Below are positions 8,199 through 16,111 of a stretch of DNA of 64,000 nt, one piece after another. A program made the position numbers and the translations under genes. The notes beneath the pieces were generated by a model. It worked only from the letters and a program-made list of their open reading frames with translations, had not been told where the DNA came from and ran no database searches. Numbering within the stretch: position 1 is the stretch's first letter; every line of letters begins with the position of its first letter. Origin of the DNA: Pseudomonadota bacterium (GTDB lineage Bacteria > Pseudomonadota > Gammaproteobacteria > Pseudomonadales > Oceanobacteraceae); assembly GCA_030145845.1 (NCBI GenBank), contig JAIXHJ010000012.1, positions 57,366-121,365 on the forward strand, in the 5' to 3' direction.

Positions 8199-8812
8199 CC
8201 ACTGCCGATATTATTCTGGCTGATGACGATATCATCATCCTAAACAAGCCTGCCGGACTACTCAGTGTGCCCGGTCGTTACAACAAAGATTCCGCGTTCT
8301 CACGCCTGCAGGCCGAGTTCGGCGAACTGCATATTATCCACCGGCTGGACATGGATACCTCGGGTATTATTGTTTACGCGCGCAACAAGGCCGCGCTGAC
8401 CAATGTGCAGCAGCAGTTTGAGAAACAGCTGACGCGTAAAGTGTATGAGGCCGTACTGATTGGCCAGCTGAAAGGTTCTCACGGCTGTATCAATATGCCG
8501 ATCTGCGTCGACTGGCCGAACCGGCCACTGCAGAAAATCAGCCATATCAATGGCCGCTACGCACTGACGCGCTGGAAGAAACTGGAACAGACTGACACCA
8601 ATACCCGGGTTGAGCTCTATCCGAAAACCGGCCGTTCGCATCAGCTGCGCCTGCATATGCTCAACCTGGGTCACGCCATTGTCGGCGACCCGTTTTACGC
8701 GCCGGAAAGCGCCGCCAGCGAAGCGCGCATGCTGCTACATGCCCGCGACCTGGACTTTACCCACCCGGTTACCGGCGAGCTGCTCAGCATCGTCTGCCCT
8801 GCACCCTTCTGA
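8195..8812 (+). CDS. rluA: Dual-specificity pseudouridine synthase RluA
   Basis: 205 residues. RluA makes pseudouridine at 23S rRNA U746 and tRNA U32. The catalytic HRLDMDTSG motif lies at residues 49-57 with Asp52 as nucleophile. The RluA-like VYEAVLIGQL and the PKTGRSHQLRLHM segment are both present, and there is no N-terminal S4 domain, as in RluA but unlike RluC/RluD. Length is close to E. coli RluA (219). The ATG overlaps the preceding stop (ATGA), so it is translated with the fusion gene upstream. Confidence 0.9.
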   Translation: MTTADIILADDDIIILNKPAGLLSVPGRYNKDSAFSRLQAEFGELHIIHRLDMDTSGIIVYARNKAALTNVQQQFEKQLTRKVYEAVLIGQLKGSHGCINMPICVDWPNRPLQKISHINGRYALTRWKKLEQTDTNTRVELYPKTGRSHQLRLHMLNLGHAIVGDPFYAPESAASEARMLLHARDLDFTHPVTGELLSIVCPAPF

Positions 8813-9526
8813 TCAGCGCATCACCCGCCGTTGCCACAGTATCAGCAGCCCCAGCAGTGCGGCATAAATCAGTATGCCGCCCGCAGCGATGGCCGCGCCG
8901 ATACCGCCAAACAGTAACGGGGCTTTCATCAGCGTACTCATCAGGGAGTCCTGATAGTAGAAAAACCACTGGTGATTATCCGGGAAGATCCAGACGTGCA
9001 GCTGATAGAACACGCTTTTCGGCCCGGCAATCAGCAATATTGCCGTCAGCAGGATTGCCAGACCACCAAGCAGAGCACCCTGTCGGCGCCAGTCAGGAAA
9101 CACCCGGCGCCGCAGCAAACCACGGCCGGCAATGATGGCAAACACGGCCATACCCACCCCGGCCGGCAGCAGAATATCGATCAGGTTGGCCACATCCTGC
9201 AGGTGAACGATTTCAGCGTGGTGCAGCAATGGCCGGCTGACGCCATCGCTGACAAAGCGGATATACTCCAGCCCCTGCCCCTGATGATGTACCGCCACGC
9301 TGATTTCATTGAACAAACGCACATGTTCGTCTTTGCTGAGGTCTTCCAGTCCGTGGATATAGCGGTTCTGCGGGCCGAAACGCTCAATATGGGCGCCGAT
9401 ATCGTACCAGTCATACCAGAAACTGTAGTGATAATTTCCCGCCGCCTGTATCAGCCAGCCGGCCGTGAGCGACCCCACCAGGGCACAGATCAATACCGCA
9501 AACCACAGGCTCTGACGTAACCACAT
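8813..9526 (-). CDS. DUF1461 (TIGR01906-type) integral membrane protein
   Basis: 237 residues with four or so transmembrane segments: one near the N-terminus (LWFAVLICALVGSLTAGWL), one after HLQDV (LIDILLPAGVGMAVFAIIAG), one around LLGGLAILLTAILLI, and one at the C-terminus. The HHAEIVHLQDVANL segment before the second helix is the family landmark. The function of DUF1461 proteins is unknown. Its start codon overlaps the stop of the upstream hydrolase gene (TGATG), making it the last gene of a three-gene minus-strand unit. Confidence 0.75.
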   Translation of the reverse strand: MWLRQSLWFAVLICALVGSLTAGWLIQAAGNYHYSFWYDWYDIGAHIERFGPQNRYIHGLEDLSKDEHVRLFNEISVAVHHQGQGLEYIRFVSDGVSRPLLHHAEIVHLQDVANLIDILLPAGVGMAVFAIIAGRGLLRRRVFPDWRRQGALLGGLAILLTAILLIAGPKSVFYQLHVWIFPDNHQWFFYYQDSLMSTLMKAPLLFGGIGAAIAAGGILIYAALLGLLILWQRRVMR

Positions 9527-10395
9527 CAGCCGATCCCCTCCAGAAATTCCGTAATCAGTGCCGCCACCGCCGGCGCGGTTGCCGCATCAAGGTGAAAATG
9601 ATGATGCCCCGGCAATGTGCGGAACTCCACCGCCGGGAAGAATGGCAGCCGGGAATGAAAAAAGGCCTCAGGAATCAGACCATCAGCGGCGCGTACAACC
9701 AGTGCCGGTGCCGCAATACGGCCGATAAAGGCCTGCACCTGCTCTTCCGTCAGGCGCACTTTTGAAGCATCACGCAGGCGCGGATCGGTACGCCAGAAAA
9801 CGGCGTCACCTTCGCTGACCAGATTACGCTCAGTGACCGGCCGGATGCAGTCAGCACTGAGTTCCTGATTCTGGCGCAGGCGCGCCTGCAGTGCCTCTCC
9901 GGTCGTGGCGTAAGAACGGCTGCGCCGGCCCGGGCGGCGGCTGACCACGGCATCCGCCAGCTGCTGTGGGGCCAGTTTCGCCGTGGTCGTCAGTGGCCCG
10001 ACCGCATCCAGCGCAATAAAGGCGCTGACTTTTTCCGGAAAGGCACCGGCAAACAACATTCCCGCCGCTGCCCCCATGGAATGGCCGATAATAATCAGCG
10101 GCTGATTCCCCCCGGCCAGAGCCTCATGCACGTCATACAGGACTTCGGTTGATGACCAGATACTGTAGTCCCCGCCATCACCCAGCCAGTCAGAATGGCC
10201 GTGACCGGGCAGATCCAGCGCCAGCAGGCGGTAATTACTCAGGCCGGGGGTCAGACGGACAAAGCTGGCGGCATTATCCAGCCAGCCATGCAGGCAGAGC
10301 AGCAGTGGTCCGGACGGATTACCCGTATCGAGCCCCCGCAGCTCACCATAACGGCAACGGATAGTGACAGGTTCTGAACGGATCGATTGAGTCAT
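9526..10395 (-). CDS. Alpha/beta hydrolase
   Basis: 289 residues with a full alpha/beta hydrolase pattern: oxyanion strand LLCLHGWLDNAASF, ALDLPGHGHSDW, nucleophile elbow GHSMGA, a late Asp region (ALVVRAADGLI) and His in PGHHHFHLD near the C-terminus. The PGHGHSDW and SMGAA motifs are common in esterases of the MhpC/YbfF type. Substrate unknown. Start and stop overlap its two neighbours by one to four bases, so it is translated together with the adjacent hydrolase and the DUF1461 protein. Confidence 0.85.
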   Translation of the reverse strand: MTQSIRSEPVTIRCRYGELRGLDTGNPSGPLLLCLHGWLDNAASFVRLTPGLSNYRLLALDLPGHGHSDWLGDGGDYSIWSSTEVLYDVHEALAGGNQPLIIIGHSMGAAAGMLFAGAFPEKVSAFIALDAVGPLTTTAKLAPQQLADAVVSRRPGRRSRSYATTGEALQARLRQNQELSADCIRPVTERNLVSEGDAVFWRTDPRLRDASKVRLTEEQVQAFIGRIAAPALVVRAADGLIPEAFFHSRLPFFPAVEFRTLPGHHHFHLDAATAPAVAALITEFLEGIG

Positions 10396-11174
10396 AACAT
10401 CTGCCCCAGCAGCTGGTGAATGGTATCGGCGGTCTGATCGGGGTGTTCCAGCGGAAACATGTGCGTCCCCGGCAGCCAGCGTACTTTCATGCCCAGCCGG
10501 CTGTGCATCCAGGCGCCATTGACCCGGCGGAATACTTTACTGTCTTCGCCGCCGATAACGGCCGCCGGAACGGTCAGGGGGGTGCGTAGAATCAGATCAT
10601 GAGGAATAGTGCGGTAAATCTGCATTTCGATGTCCGGGTCAAAGCGCAGCGTAACACCCTGCCCGTTCTGCTCGGTACCATAGTCAACGTAATCCTGCAG
10701 GCAACGTGGATCGAAGTGCTTCATCAGGGATTTGCCAGAAAAATAATGCCGGGCTTCTTCCGTCGATGACCATTGCCGGCGGCGCCCTTCGGTCCGTCCT
10801 GCCGGCGTAATACGGTCGGCCATGCGCAGCCACTTCATCAGCTGCAGCCCGCGCGCCTGCACCGGGGTTAATGCCGGCGCATCCAGCATAATCAGGGCCC
10901 TGACGAGATCCGGACGCTCAGCAGTAACCATCAGGCTGAGCAGGCCACCAAGGGAATGACCGACGGCAATAACCGGGCGGCGGTAATTGTGCTCAAAATA
11001 ATGGATCAGCTCGGTTTTCAGCTGCTGCCAGTTATCAGTCACCGGATATACAGGGTTGTGTGCCAGCCGGTCGATACTGCGCACGTCGCAGAACTCCGCC
11101 AGCCGGTTCAGTAACACACGGTAGCAGGGAGCAGGAAAGCCATTGGCATGGGAAAAGTGCAGAATTTCGTTCAT
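10392..11174 (-). CDS. Alpha/beta hydrolase
   Basis: 260 residues, a second alpha/beta hydrolase not closely similar to the one after it. It starts with FSHANGFPAPCY in place of the usual HG oxyanion strand, has the nucleophile elbow GHSLGG (serine near 94), a lid region rich in Arg/Trp (GRRRQWSSTEEARHYF) and the catalytic His in PGTHMFPLEHP. Pseudomonads carry a similar pair of hydrolases beside a DUF1461 gene. It heads the three-gene unit; a folded hairpin (11182-11231) ends eight bases before its ATG. Confidence 0.85.
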   Translation of the reverse strand: MNEILHFSHANGFPAPCYRVLLNRLAEFCDVRSIDRLAHNPVYPVTDNWQQLKTELIHYFEHNYRRPVIAVGHSLGGLLSLMVTAERPDLVRALIMLDAPALTPVQARGLQLMKWLRMADRITPAGRTEGRRRQWSSTEEARHYFSGKSLMKHFDPRCLQDYVDYGTEQNGQGVTLRFDPDIEMQIYRTIPHDLILRTPLTVPAAVIGGEDSKVFRRVNGAWMHSRLGMKVRWLPGTHMFPLEHPDQTADTIHQLLGQML

Positions 11175-11181
11175 TCAGGAA

Positions 11182-11231
11182 GTACAGCCCGTTAACAGGC
11201 GGTCAAGGTAACCGCACGAACGGGACTGTAC
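11182..11231. repeat. Nested inverted repeat before the hydrolase start
   Basis: Outer arms GTACAG-CCCGTT and AACGGG-A-CTGTAC pair over 12 bp with one bulged base, and inner arms GCGGT/ACCGC pair within the loop. On the minus strand the structure sits between the sixA stop (11256) and the hydrolase ATG (11174), covering the region where a ribosome site would be expected. There is no U run, so it is not a plain terminator. It may control translation of the hydrolase or mark an RNA processing site; this is inference. Confidence 0.5.
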
Positions 11232-11255
11232 AAGAGGCAGGACTGCGGTCGGCGG

Positions 11256-11723
11256 TCAGATACCGTCCAGTACCGGATACCAGACTCCGGCTACTGACAT
11301 GCATCCGGCCGCGGCGATATCCCCTTCCAGACACCAGACTTCCGCCGGCGACCAGGGCTGGTCATGAACCTGGCCATCAACCAGCAGCGCGGCGAGGCGT
11401 CCGACCAGCGGCAGGTGGGATACGAGAATAAAATCCTGCGCACTGGCGGTAAATGATGCCGCCAGCTCAGTGACATCGGCATCAGGTATCAGACCTGCGT
11501 CAGTTTCTGCTGTCAGGCCACAGGCCCTGGCAATAGCGTCAGCCGTCTGCGCTGCCCGCTTGTACGGACTGCTGAGCAGGCGTACATCCGTGCCACCCAC
11601 CTGATCAGCCAGCCAGCGCCCGGCACCGGCGGCCTGCTGCAGGCCGCGACCGGTAAGCCCACGACCCTGATCCTGCACAGCCCCTGCTTCCGCAGAACCA
11701 TGTCGGACAATGTAAATTTTCAC
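11256..11723 (-). CDS. sixA: Phosphohistidine phosphatase SixA
   Basis: 155 residues of the histidine phosphatase superfamily. The catalytic RHG is at residues 7-9 (MKIYIVRHG), the second Arg is in LLSSPYKRAAQTA, an acid in the middle region (DAGLIPDAD), and the second catalytic His in LVSHLPLVGRL. SixA removes phosphate from histidine in HPt domains and from NPr of the nitrogen PTS. Length equals E. coli SixA (161). It follows a DUF4389 gene and gpsA on the same strand, an order also seen in pseudomonads. Confidence 0.9.
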   Translation of the reverse strand: MKIYIVRHGSAEAGAVQDQGRGLTGRGLQQAAGAGRWLADQVGGTDVRLLSSPYKRAAQTADAIARACGLTAETDAGLIPDADVTELAASFTASAQDFILVSHLPLVGRLAALLVDGQVHDQPWSPAEVWCLEGDIAAAGCMSVAGVWYPVLDGI

Positions 11724-11735
11724 TCGGACAACCTG

Positions 11736-12011
11736 TTATTTTGTGCCCGGCCAGTCCTGAAACGGATAAGGTTTTTCGTCGCTGGCACCCGACAGATAAT
11801 GCACTATCTGCTCAATATAAATGCCCAGCGCGGCGCCAAACTCCGCCAGTGATGCATTGGGTTCCCCTGACAACAGGCGGAAGAACCACTGCACCACCGT
11901 AATTACCAGCAATACCAGATCCAGTACCCGGTAAACGAGAAAGAATAATGCGATATACAGCGTTTTCAGCCAGAAAGCGTCTGATGCGACATTTTCTTTA
12001 AAATCGTTCAT
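11736..12011 (-). CDS. DUF4389 small membrane protein
   Basis: 91 residues. One long hydrophobic region (LYIALFFLVYRVLDLVLLVITVVQWFF) is followed by the DUF4389 segment around FGAALGIYIEQIVHYLSG and a tail ending PYPFQDWPG. ATG 12011 is preferred over the in-frame ATG four codons earlier because GAGGT lies eight bases upstream of it. The function is unknown; the family often sits between gpsA and sixA, as here, perhaps in one operon. Confidence 0.8.
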   Translation of the reverse strand: MNDFKENVASDAFWLKTLYIALFFLVYRVLDLVLLVITVVQWFFRLLSGEPNASLAEFGAALGIYIEQIVHYLSGASDEKPYPFQDWPGTK

Positions 12012-12061
12012 GACTGACCTCATGAATTTGGTTACTCATTTCAGGTTGCGGCGAACCCGTC

Positions 12062-13087
12062 TCATATTTCGTGGCGTGGCAGAGCGAACTCAACATCAGA
12101 CGCATGCTCACCGGTCATCAACCCCTGAGCAACAACCCTGGGATCGGCGCCATTGAACAGTACTTCATAGGCACCCATCACCAGGGGCATATAAATACTC
12201 GATTCTGCTGCTTTTGCCCTGACATAACGCAAGGTATTAACACCTTCGGCCACTTCGCCTAACTCATCCACGGCCTGCTCCAGCGTTTTTCCTTCGCCGA
12301 TAGCGAAACCCACGCGGTAATTGCGGCTCAGCGGAGACATGCAGGTCACCACCAGGTCCCCGACGCCGGCCAGGCCGAGAAAGGTCAGCGGATTGGCGCC
12401 CTGAGCGACCGCAAAACGGCTCATCTCAGCCAGTGAGCGGGTGATGATCATGGCTTTGGTATTCTCACCCATGCCGAGCGCGGCGACAAAGCCGGAGACA
12501 ATGGCATAGATGTTTTTCAGTGCCCCGCCGAGTTCAACCCCGTAAAGGTCGTTGGAGGCATACACACGGAAGTAACTGCAGCTCAGAGCTTCCTGAACAT
12601 TACGCCGTAAGTCACTGTTTCCACTCGCAATTACTGTTGCCGCCAGTTCTCTTTTGGCGATTTCCTTGGCCAGGTTCGGACCACTCAGCACGCCAATCGG
12701 ATTGTCCGGACACAGCTCGGCCAGCACCTGGCTCATCAGATTAAAGCCGTCGGCTTCAATACCTTTAGTGGTACTGATCAGCGCCTGATCCGGCGTCAGC
12801 CACTGACACACGGATTCCATAACCTGGCGTACCGACTTACTCGGCACGGAAACAAAAATGGCTTCGGCGCCGCTGACAGCTTCCTGCAGTGACGTCGTCG
12901 CTGTCAGTGCCGGATTCAGTTCACGGCCGGGCAGATACTGCTCATTGGTATGCTGATCGTTAATTTCCGCCGCTGCGTCTTCGTTGCGCAGCCAGAGTGT
13001 GGTCCGGATACCGTTGTCAGCGAGGATATTCCCCACCACGGTACCAAAACTTCCGCCGCCGATGACGGCTGCTGATTGAATAGCCAC
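12062..13087 (-). CDS. gpsA: Glycerol-3-phosphate dehydrogenase [NAD(P)+]
   Basis: 341 residues. GpsA reduces dihydroxyacetone phosphate to sn-glycerol 3-phosphate, the backbone of phospholipids. The N-terminal dinucleotide fold has [13 protein letters not shown] (residues 10-22), and the C-terminal helical domain has the catalytic-region motifs [18 protein letters not shown] and [16 protein letters not shown] start is supported by GAGGGGG just upstream. The gene sits downstream of the HsbA-like gene with a 35-base gap and could be read from the same transcript. Confidence 0.95.
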   Translation of the reverse strand: MAIQSAAVIGGGSFGTVVGNILADNGIRTTLWLRNEDAAAEINDQHTNEQYLPGRELNPALTATTSLQEAVSGAEAIFVSVPSKSVRQVMESVCQWLTPDQALISTTKGIEADGFNLMSQVLAELCPDNPIGVLSGPNLAKEIAKRELAATVIASGNSDLRRNVQEALSCSYFRVYASNDLYGVELGGALKNIYAIVSGFVAALGMGENTKAMIITRSLAEMSRFAVAQGANPLTFLGLAGVGDLVVTCMSPLSRNYRVGFAIGEGKTLEQAVDELGEVAEGVNTLRYVRAKAAESSIYMPLVMGAYEVLFNGADPRVVAQGLMTGEHASDVEFALPRHEI

Positions 13088-13122
13088 AAGGCCCCCTCAG
13101 GCTTTCTGAATATAAAACAGGG

Positions 13123-13611
13123 TCAGGACTGATCGGATTCCAGTGAATCGACAAGTTCCCGGAATGCGTCTTTATTTTTATCGTTAAGACTCATCAGTAC
13201 ACGGTGCGCAGCGATCACCTGCCGCCGCGCTTCATCTTCATCCAGTGCATCTGCCGCCCAGTCACGGAATTCAGCCTCATCCGCAAACGGTTCATCAATG
13301 ATATGAAACACCTGATCGAAGCCCATGCTGAGCAGAATTTTGGTAATACCCGGATTCGGACTGGCAATGGTTGGCGTAATGCCGAAGCGTTCACGGCAGA
13401 CGATGCTGATCTTGGCCATCTGCCCCAACGTCGTACTGTCGACACCGTCCGCCAGCGACAGATCAATAATAACGTTATCAAAATCCGGGTTAGCGAGAAT
13501 GCCATCCAGATACTGCTCAAGCGCTGAGCACAGATTGAGGCGCACGTCACCGATCAGGCGGATAACATGCACGCCACGACAGAAAGCCACCTGCACATGA
13601 CCTGATCTCAT
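13123..13611 (-). CDS. STAS-domain anti-sigma factor antagonist, HsbA-like
   Basis: 162 residues. Residues about 5-110 form a STAS domain with the phosphorylatable Ser in VDSTTLG (near Ser59), as in SpoIIAA-type antagonists. A charged C-terminal extension of about 50 residues follows. In Pseudomonas aeruginosa HsbA, paired with the phosphatase/kinase HsbR and the HPt protein HptB, switches between the anti-sigma factor FlgM and a diguanylate cyclase to set the balance between swimming and biofilm. The same pairing here, with start and stop overlapping (ATGA), supports an equivalent role. Confidence 0.85.
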   Translation of the reverse strand: MRSGHVQVAFCRGVHVIRLIGDVRLNLCSALEQYLDGILANPDFDNVIIDLSLADGVDSTTLGQMAKISIVCRERFGITPTIASPNPGITKILLSMGFDQVFHIIDEPFADEAEFRDWAADALDEDEARRQVIAAHRVLMSLNDKNKDAFRELVDSLESDQS

Positions 13612-14780
13612 ACCGCCCCCCGGCGCACAGCCATCAGGGCAATATCGTCAGGCACTTCGGTCAGTTCGCCGGCACCCAGCCGGTGACTGATGGTATTGAG
13701 ATCTCCGTGACTCATGGCCGCCACCTTAAGTAACAGGGCTTCTTTATCATTCAAGGTCGCTTCCTGCATGATTTCCAGTATTCCGTCAGAAAACAGCAGC
13801 AGCGCAAAGGCTTCCGGCAACTGAATCTCATGCTCTTCATATTGTGCTTCGCGGAACAGTCCCACCGGCATGCCGCGCCCGGTCAGAAACTCCGCGCCGT
13901 TACCATCCAGCAGTACCGGCATCGGAAAGTGACCGCCGACGCTGTATTTCAGTGTCAGCTCACGGGTATCAATCACGCCATAAAACATGGTCAGGTGCTT
14001 TTCCAGTTCGGAAGCCAGCAACTCGGAATTGGTTCTGGCCAATACCTGCGCCGGAAAGATCAGATCGTTGCTTGAGCCGCGCTGCATATTGCGCCGCAGA
14101 CGATAAGTCAGATTTTTCAGCAGCACAGTCACGAAAGCAGACGAAGCCCCGTGTCCGGAAACATCGGCGATATAAAAAGCCAGCTTGTGATCACCGAGTT
14201 CAAAGTAATCGAGAAAATCACCACTCAGCATCAGTGACGGGAAAATCCGGTGTTCGCAGACGATGCCATCATGTTCCAGCTCGTCCGGCAACATGCGCAG
14301 CTGCGCCTGACGCCCGGCCTGCTGATCACTGCGCAGCTCATCCAGGCCGCGCTTAAGCTCGGTATTGGTCTTTTCCAGATGGTCCCGGTAAGCCTGATTG
14401 TCCGCTTCCAGACGTGCCCGCTGCAGCGCTTTTTCCAGCGCATGCTGCAGCACTTCCATATCCAGTATGGGTTTGACCAGAAAGTCGTCCGCACCGAGAC
14501 GCAGGGCACGGACAACATCGTCCATGACGCCGGCGCCGGATACGACCACGACAGGCATTGCCGGGCGGTCGCGCTTAATGCGCTCAAGCAGCTCGATACC
14601 ATGCATGCCCGGCATTTTCAGATCGCAGATAACGGCGTCAACAGCCTCTGCCGCAAGCAGCTGCAGTGCCTGAGCAGCCGTTTCAGCAGAAAACACCTGA
14701 TAGCCTGAGTCGTCCAGATAGGCAACCATACTGTCACGTACAGCAGAATCATCATCAATGACCAGCACACTCGCGGCCAT
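13608..14780 (-). CDS. Response regulator with PP2C (SpoIIE) phosphatase, HsbR-like
   Basis: 390 residues. A receiver domain (1-120) has acidic Asp9/Asp10, phospho-acceptor Asp53 (VICDLKMPG) and Lys in the DDFLVKP loop. A helical linker follows (about 125-170), probably a coiled coil. Residues about 180-388 form a PP2C/SpoIIE phosphatase with FYIADVSGHGASSAF and a final DDIALMAVRR. P. aeruginosa HsbR has an added C-terminal kinase domain that is absent here, so this protein could dephosphorylate but not phosphorylate its partner. Translationally coupled to the STAS gene. Confidence 0.85.
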   Translation of the reverse strand: MAASVLVIDDDSAVRDSMVAYLDDSGYQVFSAETAAQALQLLAAEAVDAVICDLKMPGMHGIELLERIKRDRPAMPVVVVSGAGVMDDVVRALRLGADDFLVKPILDMEVLQHALEKALQRARLEADNQAYRDHLEKTNTELKRGLDELRSDQQAGRQAQLRMLPDELEHDGIVCEHRIFPSLMLSGDFLDYFELGDHKLAFYIADVSGHGASSAFVTVLLKNLTYRLRRNMQRGSSNDLIFPAQVLARTNSELLASELEKHLTMFYGVIDTRELTLKYSVGGHFPMPVLLDGNGAEFLTGRGMPVGLFREAQYEEHEIQLPEAFALLLFSDGILEIMQEATLNDKEALLLKVAAMSHGDLNTISHRLGAGELTEVPDDIALMAVRRGAV

Positions 14781-14941
14781 CTGCTACTCCCGGAATTCGC
14801 GTAATGGGGCGAACACTAACGCCATCCGACTGCCCTTGCAATCCCTGTGATCACAAAGCCGGGATTCCTATCTTTGTCGCATGGCACCCCCGGGTTAAAG
14901 GGAGTAATTAACGCCAGTTAAATTATTAATTCTTCTTGGTC

Positions 14942-14958
14942 CTGGCATAAAGAATGCT
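14942..14958 (+). promoter_or_regulatory. Sigma-54 promoter candidate
   Basis: CTGGCATAAAGAATGCT has GG and GC spaced exactly as the -24/-12 elements of RpoN promoters (GG, ten bases, GC) and matches most of the consensus YTGGCACG-N4-TTGCW. It lies 70 bases before the PilZ gene start at 15029, leaving a leader of about 60 bases. No enhancer site for an activator was identified by eye. Confidence 0.5.
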
Positions 14959-15028
14959 GAATTTTTCTCAATGTACAAAAAATAGTCACCGGTGCTAGCA
15001 TCGGGTCATACCAATAAGGAGAACGCCC

Positions 15029-15331
15029 ATGAACAGTCTGGCCAGAAACTATCAGGAAAAACGGGGATACATCCGCATGCAGGTATCCGCCCCGGCAGTA
15101 CTGACACTGACTGATGGTCGCACCTATGAACTGACCTGCCTGGATCTCAGCAGCAGCGGCGTTCAGCTGCAGCATTTCGAACCCATTCCACTCGATACGG
15201 CCGGCCGGCTGGTGGTGTCCAGTGGTGGCGGTTACACCACTCCGCTGGAAGCGGATGTGACGGTATGTCGCATTCAGCAGAGCGGCGCCGATGAATACCG
15301 CATCGGCGTAGTGATTAACAGCTTTCTCTGA
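15029..15331 (+). CDS. PilZ domain protein
   Basis: 100 residues forming a single PilZ domain. Both c-di-GMP motifs are intact: RxxxR at residues 12-16 (RGYIR) and DLSSSG (about 39-44). The C-terminal strand EYRIGVVI is typical. The ATG follows AAGGAG. It is an adaptor able to bind cyclic di-GMP and act on a partner, perhaps flagella, pili or polysaccharide export. A sigma-54 promoter candidate upstream and a strong terminator downstream make it a single-gene unit. Confidence 0.9.
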   Translation: MNSLARNYQEKRGYIRMQVSAPAVLTLTDGRTYELTCLDLSSSGVQLQHFEPIPLDTAGRLVVSSGGGYTTPLEADVTVCRIQQSGADEYRIGVVINSFL

Positions 15332-15369
15332 CCACAAAAAAGCCTGCATCAAGCAGGCTTTTTTGTGGT
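15331..15369. terminator. Bidirectional terminator between the PilZ gene and nfuA
   Basis: A 17-bp perfect stem (ACCACAAAAAAGCCTGC / complement) with a five-base loop. GC-rich inner part and A/T runs on both sides give U tracts on either strand, serving the converging PilZ and nfuA genes. Confidence 0.9.
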
Positions 15370-15377
15370 CTCAGCGA

Positions 15378-15968
15378 TCAGCGGAAGTACGCATTATCGG
15401 TCTGCGTATGGTCGGTGACGTCGCGCACCCCCTGCACTTCCGGGACCTTTGCCACCAGGGAAGCTTCAACACCGTCTTTCAGTGTCATATCAACGGCACT
15501 GCAACCCTGGCAGCCACCGCCAAATTTAAGAATGGCGATGCCATCATCAGTGAATTCAACCAGGCTGACTTCACCGCCGTGTGAGGCGAGGCCCGGATTG
15601 ATTTCGGTGTAAAGCAGGTAGTTGATGCGCTCTTCCACCGGACTGTCGTCGGTAACTTTCGGCATCTTGGCATTCGGCGCCTTGATCGTCAGCTGACCAC
15701 CCATGCGGTCTTTGGCAAAATCGATCACCGCTTCATCCAGATAAGGAATGCTCATCGCCTCCACAAACACCCGCAGCTTGTCCATCTGCTGCAGCTCATC
15801 GGATTCATGCACTTCTTCCGGACGGCAGTATGCCAGACAGGTTTCTGCGTATTTGGTACCCGGCTGGGTAATAAACACGCGCACCGCCATCCCTTCCACG
15901 TTCTGCTTCTCCAGCAACTGTGCCAGATAATCTTCAGCATCCGGGGTGATGGTTACATAGGTTGTCAT
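15378..15968 (-). CDS. nfuA: Iron-sulfur carrier NfuA
   Basis: 196 residues (E. coli 191). An N-terminal degenerate A-type carrier domain ([20 protein letters not shown]) is joined to a C-terminal Nfu domain with the cluster-binding CxxC at Cys153/Cys156 ([11 protein letters not shown]). NfuA receives [4Fe-4S] clusters and delivers them to apoproteins, mainly under oxidative stress or iron limitation. The gene is monocistronic, with metH divergent from it. Confidence 0.95.
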   Translation of the reverse strand: MTTYVTITPDAEDYLAQLLEKQNVEGMAVRVFITQPGTKYAETCLAYCRPEEVHESDELQQMDKLRVFVEAMSIPYLDEAVIDFAKDRMGGQLTIKAPNAKMPKVTDDSPVEERINYLLYTEINPGLASHGGEVSLVEFTDDGIAILKFGGGCQGCSAVDMTLKDGVEASLVAKVPEVQGVRDVTDHTQTDNAYFR

Positions 15969-16046
15969 ATAATCTGTACCTCAATTAACTGCGCTCATTG
16001 TAAACCATGGCAGCAGCAGCGCAATACCAGAGCAGTTTGCTTGGAT

Positions 16047-16075
16047 AAGACAAGCGGTTCGCGCTCTGGTACAAT
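16047..16075 (+). promoter_or_regulatory. Sigma-70 promoter of metH
   Basis: AAGACA and TACAAT separated by 17 bases. Transcription would begin near 16082, leaving a leader of about 30 bases to the ATG at 16112, too short for a cobalamin or SAM riboswitch. Confidence 0.6.
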
Positions 16076-16111
16076 CCGGCGCCCTTTTTACCGTTGAATC
16101 AGCCGTTTTTT

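Noticed and set aside
15969..16111. A possible riboswitch in the leader of metH.
   Set aside because: The leader from the predicted start to the ATG is only about 30 bases and I see no cobalamin or SAM riboswitch core.
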